Below, piece by piece: positions 23,401 to 32,389 of a stretch of 41,699 nucleotides of DNA (positions within the stretch are counted from its first letter, which is position 1; each line of letters begins with the position of its first letter). This stretch comes from JALEVB01 sp022768265. GTDB taxonomy: Bacteria; Bacillota_I; Bacilli_A; Erysipelotrichales; Erysipelotrichaceae. A program made the position numbers and the translations under genes. Location of the stretch: assembly GCA_034168985.1 (NCBI GenBank), contig JAXFJE010000038.1:1-41699 (forward strand). Reading direction: 5' to 3'. The notes beneath the pieces were generated by a model that saw nothing but the letters and a program-made list of their open reading frames with translations, was not told the DNA's origin and made no database searches.

Positions 23401-24255
23401 ATGAAAAATATAGTCATCATAATGGATGTAGACGGTACGTTAACCAACAAACAGAAAATAGTTAGTCCTAAAACTAAACAAATCCTATTAAAAGCGCAAT
23501 CACAAGGTGCGAGGTTGGTACTAGCTTCAGGTCGACCGGTAAGAGGCTTGATGAGCTTAGCTTGTGAGTTAGAAATGGATAAGCATGATGGGTTATTAGT
23601 TGCGTTTAATGGATCTAAGGTGGTTGATTGTCAAACCAATGAAGTGCTGTATGATCAAACGATGAGCACTGAAGCAGTAAAAGCAGTATTAACCCATTTA
23701 CAACAATTTGCGATCATACCGATGATCGATAAAAATGATTATATGTATGTACATGATGTTTATGCACCATATATCGAACATAATGGCAAACCATTTAATG
23801 TCATTGAATATGAAGCAAGAGGCGGGGGATATTTACTTTGTGAAGTAAAAGATATGGCTGAATTTATTGATTTTCCCGTCAATAAGATCTTAACTGCGGC
23901 TAGTCCTGCTTATTTACAAGCCCATTATCAAAAAATGATGGAACCATTTGCGGATAAATTAAATTGTGTCTTTACAGCGCCCTTTTACTTTGAATTTACA
24001 GCCAAGGGCGTAGATAAAGCTAGCGCCATCCAAGCAGTATTGACAAAGTTAGGTTATAAACCAGAAGATATGTACGCTTTTGGGGATGCACAAAATGATA
24101 TAACGATGATCGAATATGCGGGTACAGGGATTGCCATGGGCAATGCCTGTGAGGAGCTAAAGCATAAAGCAGATATGATAACTGCTAGCAATGATGAAGA
24201 TGGCATTGCGCTAGCATTAACAAAACTATTTGCGGATAAATTAAAAAACTGTTAG
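23401..24255 (+). CDS. Cof-type HAD phosphatase, second paralog
   Basis: A 284-residue HAD phosphatase: motif I MDVDGTLTN (residues 8-16), motif II LASGRPVRG, the Lys before motif III in GVDKASAIQ, and motif IV FGDAQNDITMIEYAGTGIAMGNA. It is a paralog of the gene at 15268-16038 but clearly diverged. The substrate is probably a sugar phosphate or flavin-type phosphate; it cannot be read. The ATG at 23401 is chosen because AGGTGA (23390-23395) precedes it; the frame is open nine bases earlier from a GTG. Confidence 0.92.
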   Translation: MKNIVIIMDVDGTLTNKQKIVSPKTKQILLKAQSQGARLVLASGRPVRGLMSLACELEMDKHDGLLVAFNGSKVVDCQTNEVLYDQTMSTEAVKAVLTHLQQFAIIPMIDKNDYMYVHDVYAPYIEHNGKPFNVIEYEARGGGYLLCEVKDMAEFIDFPVNKILTAASPAYLQAHYQKMMEPFADKLNCVFTAPFYFEFTAKGVDKASAIQAVLTKLGYKPEDMYAFGDAQNDITMIEYAGTGIAMGNACEELKHKADMITASNDEDGIALALTKLFADKLKNC

Positions 24256-24277
24256 CTAGAAACTAACAGTTTTTTTG
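24243..24277. terminator. Terminator after the Cof phosphatase, shared with the cold-shock gene
   Basis: AAAACTGTTAG (24245-24255) pairs with CTAACAGTTTT (24263-24273), followed by T. It contains the phosphatase stop codon and lies between convergent genes. Confidence 0.85.
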
Positions 24278-24299
24278 GTTGCTCCCCTGTAATCAACAA

Positions 24300-24500
24300 T
24301 TATAGTTTAACAACATTTGTTGCTTGTGGGCCACGATCGCCATTAACAACATCAAAACTAACTTGTTGACCTTCGTCTAAAGTTTTGAAGCCATCAATTT
24401 GGATTGCTGAGAAATGTACGAATACATCTTGACCGTTTTCATCAGTAATGAAGCCGTAACCTTTTTCAGCATTGAACCACTTTACTTTTCCAGTACTCAT
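24300..24500 (-). CDS. Cold-shock domain RNA chaperone (CspA family)
   Basis: A 66-residue single cold-shock domain that binds single-stranded RNA and DNA. RNP1 is KGYGFI (residues 13-18) and RNP2 VFVHFSAI (26-33). Full family length. AAGGAGG precedes the ATG. A sigma-A promoter at 24604-24632 gives a leader of about 97 bases, as often in csp genes where the leader folds differently in the cold. Confidence 0.97.
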   Translation of the reverse strand: MSTGKVKWFNAEKGYGFITDENGQDVFVHFSAIQIDGFKTLDEGQQVSFDVVNGDRGPQATNVVKL

Positions 24501-24831
24501 TTGGCTGCCTCCTTGTGTAATAATTCAGCACTATTTAAAAAACACGAGGCTAAAAATTAAAAATTATGAAGCTATGTTACAAATATATGCTAAATACAAT
24601 ATCATCATATCATTTTTATATTTGATAGTCAAATATGAAAAGGTTAAAATAGTAGCTAAAACAGCTAATTGTAAGCGATTAAACAAAATGAGAAAATATA
24701 TTACATGAAACGTGCATTTAGAATAGATTTATCTTAGGATATTACTAATCTTTGGAATACCTATAATTAAAACTATAAAAATGCAAGTAAATAGTGTAAA
24801 CTATTATATGATATAACAGGGGGTTTTAATA
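24501..24831. other. Divergent non-coding region between csp and metG
   Basis: 331 bases without a credible gene. It holds the csp leader (about 24501-24597) and promoter, and on the plus side a candidate metG promoter TTGGAA (24752-24757) / TATAAA (24774-24779) with 16 bases between. I see no T-box-like leader before metG. A plus-strand frame of 78 codons overlaps the csp start and has no binding site; I reject it. Confidence 0.6.
24604..24632 (-). promoter_or_regulatory. Sigma-A promoter of the cold-shock gene
   Basis: On the minus strand TTGACT (24632-24627) and TATGAT (24609-24604) with the ideal 17-base spacer. Confidence 0.8.
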
Positions 24832-26754
24832 ATGGAAAAACCAAAGTATTATTTAACAACGGCAATTGCATATACTTCAGGTAAACCACATATTGGTAAC
24901 GTTTACGAAATCGTTTTATCTGACGCTATTGCTAGATATAAAAGAATGTTAGGATTCGATGTTCGCTTCCAAACAGGAACTGATGAACATGGACAGAAAA
25001 TTGAAGAAAAAGCTAAGTTAGCAGGTGTTGATCCTAAAAGTTATGTAGATCGCACTAGCGATATCTTCAAAGAACAAATTGAATGTATGAACGTATCATA
25101 TGATAAATTCATGCGTACAACTGATCCATATCATGAAAAACAAGTTCAAAAGATCTTCAAGAAACTTTATGAACAAGGTGATATCTACAAATCTGAATAT
25201 GAAGGTATGTATTGTAAAGAATGTGAAGCTTTCTATACACCTAGCCAATTAGTAGATGGTAAATGTCCAGATTGTGGAATGGAAGTACATCCAGCGAAGG
25301 AAGAAGCATATTTTTTCAAGATGAGCAAATATGCAGATCGTTTGCGTAAACACATTGAAGAAAATCCACATTTTATCGAACCAGAATCACGTAAAAATGA
25401 AATGTTGAATAACTTCATCATTCCTGGTTTGCAAGATCTATGTGTTTCTAGAACAAGCTTTACTTGGGGTATCCCCGTTGATTTTGATCCTAAGCATGTA
25501 GTCTATGTATGGATCGATGCACTGACCAACTATATTACAGGTCTAGGTTATGATGTCGATGGCAATCATGATCCATTGTTTAAAAAATATTGGCCAGCAG
25601 ATGTCCATATCATTGGTAAAGATATCTTACGTTTCCACACAATTTATTGGCCAATCATGTTAATGGCTTTAGATATTGAACTGCCTAAGCAAGTATTTGG
25701 TCATCCATGGCTATTGGTTGGTGATGGTAAGATGTCTAAATCACATGGCAATGTCATTTATGCTGATGATCTAGCTGTGTTATTTGGACGTGATGCAGTG
25801 CGTTACTTAATGTTGCATGAAATGCCTTTTGCCAATGATGGAAGCATTACTTATGAAATCATGATCGAAAGGATCAACAGCGATCTAGCTAATGTTCTTG
25901 GTAACTTGGTAAATCGTACGATCAGCATGACCAATAAATACTTTAAGGGCACGATCAATAATACCAATTGTCATGAAGAAGTAGATGATCAATTAAAACA
26001 AGAAGTATTAGAAACATATCAAAATGTTGAAAAACATATGGATGAGCTAAGAGTAGCAGATAGCTTGAATGATATCTTCAAACTATTCAAACGCTGCAAT
26101 AAATATATCGATGAAACCGAACCTTGGAAATTAGGTAAGGATGACAGCAAGCAAGATCGTTTACAAACGGTATTGTATAACTTGCTAGAAAGCATTCGTA
26201 TCGGGGCAGTATTATTAGCACCATACTTACCAGATACATCAGCTAAGATCCTAAAAATGATCAATGCCGATGTTACCGATTATGAAAGCGTCAAGACTTT
26301 TGGTCATTTTGCAAGTCCGTTAACGGTTTGTGAAAAACCAGAAATCTTATTTGCTCGTTTAGATCAAGAGGAAGTATTTGCAAAGATCGAAGCAAATAAA
26401 CAACCACAACCAACGCAAAAAGTTATAGAAAATGAAATCGGCATCGAAGATTTTGCTAAAGTTGAATTAACAGTTGGTAAAGTCTTACAATGCGAAAAAC
26501 ATCCAGATGCTGATCGCTTGTTAGTAAGTAAGATCGATCTAGGTGATAATGATGTGCGTACGATCGTATCAGGTATTGCCACATGTTATAAACCAGAAGA
26601 TTTGATCGGTAAAAAAGTTGTTGTTGTCAGCAACCTAAAAGCAGCTAAATTAAAAGGAATCGAATCTCAAGGAATGATCTTAGCAGGTAAAGATGGTAAA
26701 TTGATCGAAGTGTTAAATGTCGATAAATTACCAGAAGGAACCAAGATTTCCTAA
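24832..26754 (+). CDS. metG: Methionyl-tRNA synthetase
   Basis: Charges tRNA-Met. The 640 residues hold the class I signatures HIGN (20-23) and KMSKS (300-304), a zinc knuckle with two CxxC pairs (CKEC near 127 and CPDC near 145), and a C-terminal tRNA-binding OB domain from about residue 540 (IEDFAKVELTVGKVLQCEKHPDADRLLVSK). The shape is that of Bacillota MetRS dimers. It heads an operon with nadK and a PTS-like membrane protein. Confidence 0.98.
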   Translation: MEKPKYYLTTAIAYTSGKPHIGNVYEIVLSDAIARYKRMLGFDVRFQTGTDEHGQKIEEKAKLAGVDPKSYVDRTSDIFKEQIECMNVSYDKFMRTTDPYHEKQVQKIFKKLYEQGDIYKSEYEGMYCKECEAFYTPSQLVDGKCPDCGMEVHPAKEEAYFFKMSKYADRLRKHIEENPHFIEPESRKNEMLNNFIIPGLQDLCVSRTSFTWGIPVDFDPKHVVYVWIDALTNYITGLGYDVDGNHDPLFKKYWPADVHIIGKDILRFHTIYWPIMLMALDIELPKQVFGHPWLLVGDGKMSKSHGNVIYADDLAVLFGRDAVRYLMLHEMPFANDGSITYEIMIERINSDLANVLGNLVNRTISMTNKYFKGTINNTNCHEEVDDQLKQEVLETYQNVEKHMDELRVADSLNDIFKLFKRCNKYIDETEPWKLGKDDSKQDRLQTVLYNLLESIRIGAVLLAPYLPDTSAKILKMINADVTDYESVKTFGHFASPLTVCEKPEILFARLDQEEVFAKIEANKQPQPTQKVIENEIGIEDFAKVELTVGKVLQCEKHPDADRLLVSKIDLGDNDVRTIVSGIATCYKPEDLIGKKVVVVSNLKAAKLKGIESQGMILAGKDGKLIEVLNVDKLPEGTKIS

Positions 26755-26756
26755 AA

Positions 26757-27524
26757 ATGAAATTTAATTGTATAGCTAGATTAGATGAACTTTCTAATAA
26801 GCTAGCTATGAAGATCGAAAACGCCTTACAAGCTCAAGGCTATCTCAAAGATGAAAAGGCCCCAGAGCTTGTAGTGGTCGTTGGTGGCGATGGAACTTTC
26901 TTGTTAGCAGCACACGAATATATGGATCAATTAGATGATATTTGTTTTATCGGGATCCATACAGGAACACTAGGTTTTTTTACAGACTATACGGATGATG
27001 AAGTTGATCAATTGCTTGATGATTTGATCAATAAACAACCTAAAGAAATTTCTTATCAGCTTTTAAAGGTAACTTACCAAGATCGTTGTGTATATGCCTT
27101 AAATGAGATGCGAGTAGAAAACGTTAGTCGTACGCAATGCATTGATGTGTTCGTCAATGATGAAGAATTTGAAACTTTTAGTGGTACTGGTTTATGTATT
27201 TGTACGCAATTAGGTAGTACCGCATTTAATCGTTCCTTGCATGGAGCGGTCATTCAAGAAGGTTTGCCATTGTTGGAAATGAGCGAAATTAGCGGTATTC
27301 ATAATCGCTGTTATCGTTCACTAGGCAGTTCGATCATCATGAAAGATGATGCTAAGATCAAATTTATCGCGGAAAGTTTTGATAAAGCTTTATTATGCAT
27401 AGACTACATGACCTTCCCATTAGATGGTGTCAAAGAAATTAATATCGAATTAAGCAAGAAACATGTAAGAATGTTGCGTTATCGCGAAGTTGGATATTTT
27501 AATCGCTTAAAAAGTTTATTTTAG
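26757..27524 (+). CDS. nadK: NAD kinase
   Basis: Makes NADP from NAD and ATP. A 255-residue enzyme with the diphosphate motif GGDGT (43-47), the conserved GTGLCICTQLGSTAFNRSL stretch matching the NAD kinase motif GS/TTAY-N-S (Tyr replaced by Phe), and a beta-sandwich C-terminus. It starts two bases after the metG stop, so the genes are coupled. The binding site is within the metG 3' end and is weak. Confidence 0.95.
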   Translation: MKFNCIARLDELSNKLAMKIENALQAQGYLKDEKAPELVVVVGGDGTFLLAAHEYMDQLDDICFIGIHTGTLGFFTDYTDDEVDQLLDDLINKQPKEISYQLLKVTYQDRCVYALNEMRVENVSRTQCIDVFVNDEEFETFSGTGLCICTQLGSTAFNRSLHGAVIQEGLPLLEMSEISGIHNRCYRSLGSSIIMKDDAKIKFIAESFDKALLCIDYMTFPLDGVKEINIELSKKHVRMLRYREVGYFNRLKSLF

Positions 27525-27540
27525 ATAGGTGGTGAAAGGT

Positions 27541-29085
27541 ATGAAGAAATGGTATTCCTTTTTAGAGGTCTTGAGTTTTCCTTTAAAATTATTGTTCATG
27601 GCTGTTTTGTTTTATGGTCTAGGCAATATATTAGTTAATGATGTCTTTTCATCACTATTTGTGGTTAAAAATGAGTACATTATATTAATTGCGGAAGCAT
27701 TGATGCGAATTTCTTCGTTCTTTATTGTTTATTTCCCTTTCCTTTTTTTGATCAGATTGGTTGCGAAAAGGATCAATGGTGCCAATTCCATCTTAACTGG
27801 TTTGGTTGGTTATGTTACATTTTTGGTTTTTTTGATATTTTTTCAAGAACAAGGCTTAGCTAATTTTGCTTATAGTGCTACATTGGGGATATCTGTTACA
27901 AGCAGCAAGCTTAGTGCCCTTTCAGGAGCTACTAGATATCCATTACAAACCGGGTTGATCGGAGTTGTTATCGTAGCGATTTGTACGCGTTTAAGTTTAC
28001 GTCATTCCAAAAGCCGATTGGAAAATGGTTTCTTAAGTTTTATTGATAAAAACTTATATGGCGTATTATTGAATATCCTTTACTGTGGGATCGCTGGGGT
28101 GATCGTGGCGTGGACATGGCCATATTTGTTCCGCGTATATACGGATATCGTGAACTTTATTGCTTCAGATACGACCAATCCAGTTAACTTAGCGGTATAT
28201 GGAATCATGGATCGGGTGTTTGCGGTATTAAATCTAAGCAATTTGATCCGTCAACCATTCTGGTTTAGATCACTAGGCGGTTCTATCATGAATATGGTTG
28301 GTGAAAGTGTTGCCGGTGATGTTAATATTTGGACATCTGTTATCCGTACAGGTGGCGTTAGTGCCCAAGCAGGGAAATTCATTACCCCATATTATGTTTT
28401 AAATGTTTTTGCCATCCCAGGGATGATCTTGGCGATGCATACGTTAAATACGGATAAACTAGAACGCCGTAAATATCGTACATTCATCATTTTAGCTATC
28501 ATCGTATCGATGTTTAGTGGCTGTTTGTTACCGTTAGAAATTTTATTGTTGTTGCTTTGTCCGCTATTGTTTGTATTTCATGTGTTATATACGGCGGGAT
28601 TATTTGGTTTATTCCAGATTTTAGGGGTTTATTTAGGCTTCCAAGCACGTTCTAATAACGTCTTGGTCGAAGCCCCAGGAACCATCTTGGAATTAATTTC
28701 TTATTCACAGTTAAATAGCTTACGTGATGATGTCATGGTGGTTTGTATCGTAGGTTTGATCAGCTTTGTAGCCTACTTTATCCTAACGCGGCTATATTTT
28801 AACGTGTTAGCTTATGATTTATTTAATACCGGTAAAACAGATAGCGTTGCTAAAGAGATGGTCGATGCTTTAGGCGGAAGTGCGAATATCAAGATGATCT
28901 ATTCTTCTTGCACGCACATTACCGTGCAATTATTCGATCCATCCTTGCTAAATGTCAGAGGGGTCCAAGTTTTAGGCGCTAATAAATTATTAGAAACGCG
29001 CGCGGGCTTCTTGATCGATTTTGGAGCAGGCAGTAGGATCATGGCCAAAGCGATGAACAAAGTCTTGCGAAAAAGCATGAGATAA
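27541..29085 (+). CDS. Divergent PTS IIC-IIB permease of the glucose/GlcNAc type
   Basis: About 514 residues: ten hydrophobic segments, then a IIB-like domain from about 440 (ALGGSANIKMIYSSCTH). The segment GDVNIW ... IPGMILAMHTL and LPLEILLLLLCPLLFVFHVLYTA align with the GDI...LPAAALAMY and TEPLEFLFMFLAPLLY-HALLTG blocks of glucose-type IIC. Hallmarks are altered: the GLHH motif of the family reads LIRQP, TEP reads LLP, and the CITRLR site of IIB reads CTHITV, keeping the cysteine but losing both arginines. Transport or phosphotransfer is therefore doubtful; a sensor or binding role is possible. It follows nadK by 16 bases. ATG 27541 is chosen because AGGTGG precedes it; GTG codons at 27529 and 27532 are in frame. 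Confidence 0.82.
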   Translation: MKKWYSFLEVLSFPLKLLFMAVLFYGLGNILVNDVFSSLFVVKNEYIILIAEALMRISSFFIVYFPFLFLIRLVAKRINGANSILTGLVGYVTFLVFLIFFQEQGLANFAYSATLGISVTSSKLSALSGATRYPLQTGLIGVVIVAICTRLSLRHSKSRLENGFLSFIDKNLYGVLLNILYCGIAGVIVAWTWPYLFRVYTDIVNFIASDTTNPVNLAVYGIMDRVFAVLNLSNLIRQPFWFRSLGGSIMNMVGESVAGDVNIWTSVIRTGGVSAQAGKFITPYYVLNVFAIPGMILAMHTLNTDKLERRKYRTFIILAIIVSMFSGCLLPLEILLLLLCPLLFVFHVLYTAGLFGLFQILGVYLGFQARSNNVLVEAPGTILELISYSQLNSLRDDVMVVCIVGLISFVAYFILTRLYFNVLAYDLFNTGKTDSVAKEMVDALGGSANIKMIYSSCTHITVQLFDPSLLNVRGVQVLGANKLLETRAGFLIDFGAGSRIMAKAMNKVLRKSMR

Positions 29086-29096
29086 GATGAAATACT

Positions 29097-29130
29097 AGCT
29101 GTCAAGCTTAAACGCTTAGACAGCTTTTTT
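29097..29130 (+). terminator. Terminator of the metG-nadK operon
   Basis: AGCTGTC (29097-29103) and GACAGCT (29119-29125) pair around a partly pairing centre and are followed by five more T. Confidence 0.85.
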
Positions 29131-29155
29131 ACGCTATAGATAAGCTTACTTTTAA

Positions 29156-29184
29156 TTGTCATATCGATAAAAAGATGGTAAAAT
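29156..29184 (+). promoter_or_regulatory. Sigma-A promoter of the secreted protein gene
   Basis: TTGTCA (29156-29161) and TAAAAT (29179-29184) with a 17-base spacer, 24 bases before the GTG start. Confidence 0.75.
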
Positions 29185-29208
29185 AGTAAGCACGGAAGGT
29201 AAAAAAAC

Positions 29209-29829
29209 GTGAAAAAATTATTAGTAGCTTTAATAAGTTTCTTAATGCTTTGTGGCTTTAGCAGCAAAGATTTTGATATAAATAACTTAAAAGATTATCA
29301 CAAGGAATATAAGACAGAAGATGTAACAGTATGTTCAAGTTCTAGTGTCAAAACCTATATGTCATATCAAGCTATAACTAATACAGCTAGTAAACAATAT
29401 GAAATTATTTCGCAGCTGACAATTGATGAAACAACGGGCTTTTTATATGATGAAGATGGTTTTATCGCTACGGCTTTAGGAGCTAATTTTGGTGAATTAG
29501 GTTCAAGATATTATTTTACTTTATCTAGTGGCGTAGTTATACCGGTCATCAAGGCAGATGCCAAAAGCATATCGCATGTACCTAATGGCTGTGCTACCGA
29601 TGGAGGCAGTGTCATAGAATTTATCATCGATGAACAGATAAGCAAGGAATATTTTGGTCAAGGTCCTTCAGGCTTAGCTAGTTTTGGTAATTTTAACAAT
29701 GATCCTCGCTTTGAAGGCACGATCGTTAAGGTAGAAAAAGTATTGGATGAAAAAGTCGAAGAAGGCATTACATATGTCGAAAACGACGATTATACCAATA
29801 CCATGCATTTTAATGATATTACTTACTAG
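29209..29829 (+). CDS. Secreted protein, probably double-psi-beta-barrel-like
   Basis: A 206-residue exported protein starting at GTG, with GGAAGG before it. The signal peptide (KKLLVALISFLMLCGFSS) has a cysteine at residue 15 that only loosely fits a lipobox. The body has the pattern GFLYDEDGFIATALGANFG, GSRYYFTLSSGVVIPVI and DGGSVIEFIID, which I recognise from Bacillota exported proteins of a barwin/3D-like beta-barrel type, often linked with cell-wall enzymes. I cannot point to a full catalytic set, so activity is open. It is monocistronic with its own promoter and a terminator. Confidence 0.7.
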   Translation: MKKLLVALISFLMLCGFSSKDFDINNLKDYHKEYKTEDVTVCSSSSVKTYMSYQAITNTASKQYEIISQLTIDETTGFLYDEDGFIATALGANFGELGSRYYFTLSSGVVIPVIKADAKSISHVPNGCATDGGSVIEFIIDEQISKEYFGQGPSGLASFGNFNNDPRFEGTIVKVEKVLDEKVEEGITYVENDDYTNTMHFNDITY

Positions 29830-29831
29830 AT

Positions 29832-29855
29832 CACTTGCTTGGCAAGTGGTTTTTA
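29832..29855 (+). terminator. Terminator before mutS
   Basis: CACTTGC (29832-29838) pairs with GCAAGTG (29842-29848) around three bases, followed by GTTTTTATATTT. The mutS ribosome binding site follows directly. Confidence 0.8.
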
Positions 29856-29872
29856 TATTTATGAGGTGAATG

Positions 29873-32377
29873 ATGGAAAAGAAATATACCCCAATGATGC
29901 AACAATATCTAGAAGTGAAAAAAAACTATCAGGACGCGTTAGTTTTTTATCGCTTAGGTGATTTTTATGAAATGTTTTTTGATGATGCTAGAATTGCCTC
30001 AACAGAATTAGATCTAGTCTTGACGGGACGAAATGCTGGTGTGGAAGAAAAGGTGCCGATGTGCGGTATCCCTTTTCATGCTTATAAAAACTATGCCATG
30101 CGTTTGGTGCAAAGAGGTTATAAGGTCGTAATCGTTGAACAAATGGAAGATCCTGCCGCAGCCAAGGGCATCGTTAAGCGTGATGTCGTAAAAGTAATTA
30201 CGCCAGGTACGATCATGGATGAAAATGGTGACGATAAAAACAGCATCTATATTGCCAGCATCGTGGATTATCAATATGGTTATGGGATGGTCATGGTAGA
30301 AATGTCTACCGGGGAAACCGTAGTGATCAATTTGAATCATCAAACTTCATCGTTATTACAAACTTTGTTAAAAAACAATATCAAAGAAATCGTTGTGAAT
30401 AATGGTTTTAATGAAAAAGTTATCAAAGATATTCGGGAATTAGATAATATCGTCATCTCTTATTGTGATGTGGAAGATATTCAAGAAGCTTATCTACCGC
30501 TGTGTGATAAGATCCAAGATCAACGTTTAAGATGTGCTTATGGTCGCTTGCTTAACTATTTAGAAGAAACCCAAAAAAGGATGCTTAGTCATTTGCAAGT
30601 TGTCAGCATTGAAAGCGAAGATGCGATCATGGCAATGGATTATAACACTTTGTGCAATTTAGAGCTGATATCCCAAAATAAAAGTAAGAAAGAAAGCTTA
30701 TGGAGCTTTTTGGATAAATGTCAAAGCGCGATGGGATCAAGATTATTAAAACAATGGATCGAAAAACCGTTATTATTACAAGCGGATATTGAAAAGCGTT
30801 TGGATCGGGTAGCATATCTGCATAAAAACTTTTTGATCAGAGATGATCTAAGGGAAAAACTAGCAAATATCTATGATATTCAACGTTTGATCGCCAGGAT
30901 CGCCATGAATAACGCTAATGCGATCGATTGTTTACGTTTAGAAAAGACCCTTAAAGAAATTCCAGAGATCTTTAAGCTGCTAGATAATGATATCTTTAAA
31001 AGTTTGATCGCCGTCGATGATTGTCAAGAACTGTATCAGATGCTTGCGGGTATCATCAATGAAGAAGCGCCTGTCCAAGTGCGTGATGGGAATATCTTCA
31101 ATCCAGGCTATAATGCTCAGCTAGATGAGTTGCGTAAGATCCAAAGCGATAATCAAGATTGGATCGTCGAGCTTGAAGCAAAAGAAAAAGAAAGAACCGG
31201 GATCAAGACCTTAAAAGTTGGATACAATCGAGTGTTTGGCTATTATATCGAAGTCAGCAAAGGTGCTTTAGCGCAGGTGAAAGATGAATATGGCTATATT
31301 CGTAAACAAACTTTAACCAATGGTGAGCGCTTCATCACCTCGGAATTAAAAGCTAAGGAAGATATGATCCTTCATGCGAAAGAAAATGCATTAAAATTAG
31401 AAATTGAATTATTTAACGAATTATTGAAAAAAATTAGAAACTACTTGGTAAAGCTACAAAAGCTAGCTCACGTCTTAGCGACGATCGATTGTATCTATGC
31501 CTTAAGTGAGATCGCTAGTGAATATGGTTATGTGCGTCCAACGTTTGACGAGGATATCTTAGAGATCGTTGATGGAAAACATCCGATCTTAGATAAGATG
31601 ATGAAAAAGAAATATGTGGCTAATAGCATTCATATGGATAAAAGCAATTATGTGCATATCATCACAGGTCCTAACATGGGCGGTAAAAGTACTTATATGC
31701 GCCAAATTGCCTTGATCGTCATCATGGCACAGATGGGAAGTTTTGTACCATGTAAAAAATGTACGATGCCGATCTTTGATAAGATCTTCACCCGAATCGG
31801 GGCAAGTGATGATATTTTAGGTGGAAAAAGTACTTTTATGGTAGAAATGGTTGAAGCAAACAACGCTTTAAGTTATGCTAGTGATAGATCATTAATATTA
31901 TTTGATGAGATCGGAAGAGGTACTTCTACTTATGATGGCATGGCCATTGCCCAAGCGATGATCGAATACATCGTAACCAATATCCATGCCAAAACGCTAT
32001 TTAGTACTCATTATCATGAGCTTACAGCAGTTAGTGATATTCTAGAAGGTGTTAGCAATAAACATGTAGAAGTTCATGAAGCTAAAGAAGGAATAACCTT
32101 CTTATATAAGGTCAAAGATGGTAAGGCTAATCGTTCTTATGGGATCAATGTAGCTAAGTTAGCACATTTACCAGCTAATTTGATCAAACGTGGTGAAGAA
32201 ATCTTGAAAGATCTTGAAAATAATAAGAAAGAAATTCAGCAAAGTATCCCAATCTTCAGCATTGAGGATAATAAAAATGAAGAAATCATTACTTTGCTTA
32301 AAGAAGTCGATGTTAATGAATTGACACCGATGAATGCCTTGAATATGATCAATGATCTAAAACATAAGATCAAATAA
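29873..32377 (+). CDS. mutS: DNA mismatch repair protein MutS
   Basis: Finds mismatches and small loops after replication. The 834 residues have the MutS I mismatch motif GDFYEMFFDDA near the N-terminus (with the Phe-x-Glu wedge in FYEMF), the connector, lever and clamp regions, and the ABC-type ATPase: Walker A GPNMGGKST (599-607), signature and Walker B ILFDEIGRGTST (about 674-685). A short C-tail follows. I start at 29873 (MEKKYTPMM) because GAGGTG (29863-29868) is closer to ideal spacing; ATG 29870 directly precedes it. Its usual partner mutL is not next to it. Confidence 0.97.
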   Translation: MEKKYTPMMQQYLEVKKNYQDALVFYRLGDFYEMFFDDARIASTELDLVLTGRNAGVEEKVPMCGIPFHAYKNYAMRLVQRGYKVVIVEQMEDPAAAKGIVKRDVVKVITPGTIMDENGDDKNSIYIASIVDYQYGYGMVMVEMSTGETVVINLNHQTSSLLQTLLKNNIKEIVVNNGFNEKVIKDIRELDNIVISYCDVEDIQEAYLPLCDKIQDQRLRCAYGRLLNYLEETQKRMLSHLQVVSIESEDAIMAMDYNTLCNLELISQNKSKKESLWSFLDKCQSAMGSRLLKQWIEKPLLLQADIEKRLDRVAYLHKNFLIRDDLREKLANIYDIQRLIARIAMNNANAIDCLRLEKTLKEIPEIFKLLDNDIFKSLIAVDDCQELYQMLAGIINEEAPVQVRDGNIFNPGYNAQLDELRKIQSDNQDWIVELEAKEKERTGIKTLKVGYNRVFGYYIEVSKGALAQVKDEYGYIRKQTLTNGERFITSELKAKEDMILHAKENALKLEIELFNELLKKIRNYLVKLQKLAHVLATIDCIYALSEIASEYGYVRPTFDEDILEIVDGKHPILDKMMKKKYVANSIHMDKSNYVHIITGPNMGGKSTYMRQIALIVIMAQMGSFVPCKKCTMPIFDKIFTRIGASDDILGGKSTFMVEMVEANNALSYASDRSLILFDEIGRGTSTYDGMAIAQAMIEYIVTNIHAKTLFSTHYHELTAVSDILEGVSNKHVEVHEAKEGITFLYKVKDGKANRSYGINVAKLAHLPANLIKRGEEILKDLENNKKEIQQSIPIFSIEDNKNEEIITLLKEVDVNELTPMNALNMINDLKHKIK

Positions 32378-32389
32378 AAGGAGGCCAAA

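Noticed and set aside
24670..24683. cre-like TGTAAGCGATTAAA upstream of metG
   Set aside because: Right half lacks the conserved C; no reason for catabolite control of metG. Kept out of the features.
24472..24708. Plus-strand frame of 78 codons between csp and metG
   Set aside because: No ribosome binding site, overlaps the csp start and promoter on the other strand, and has no recognisable protein features.
24720..24831. T-box leader before metG
   Set aside because: No stem I-like structure, T-box sequence or terminator hairpin can be recognised in the short region.
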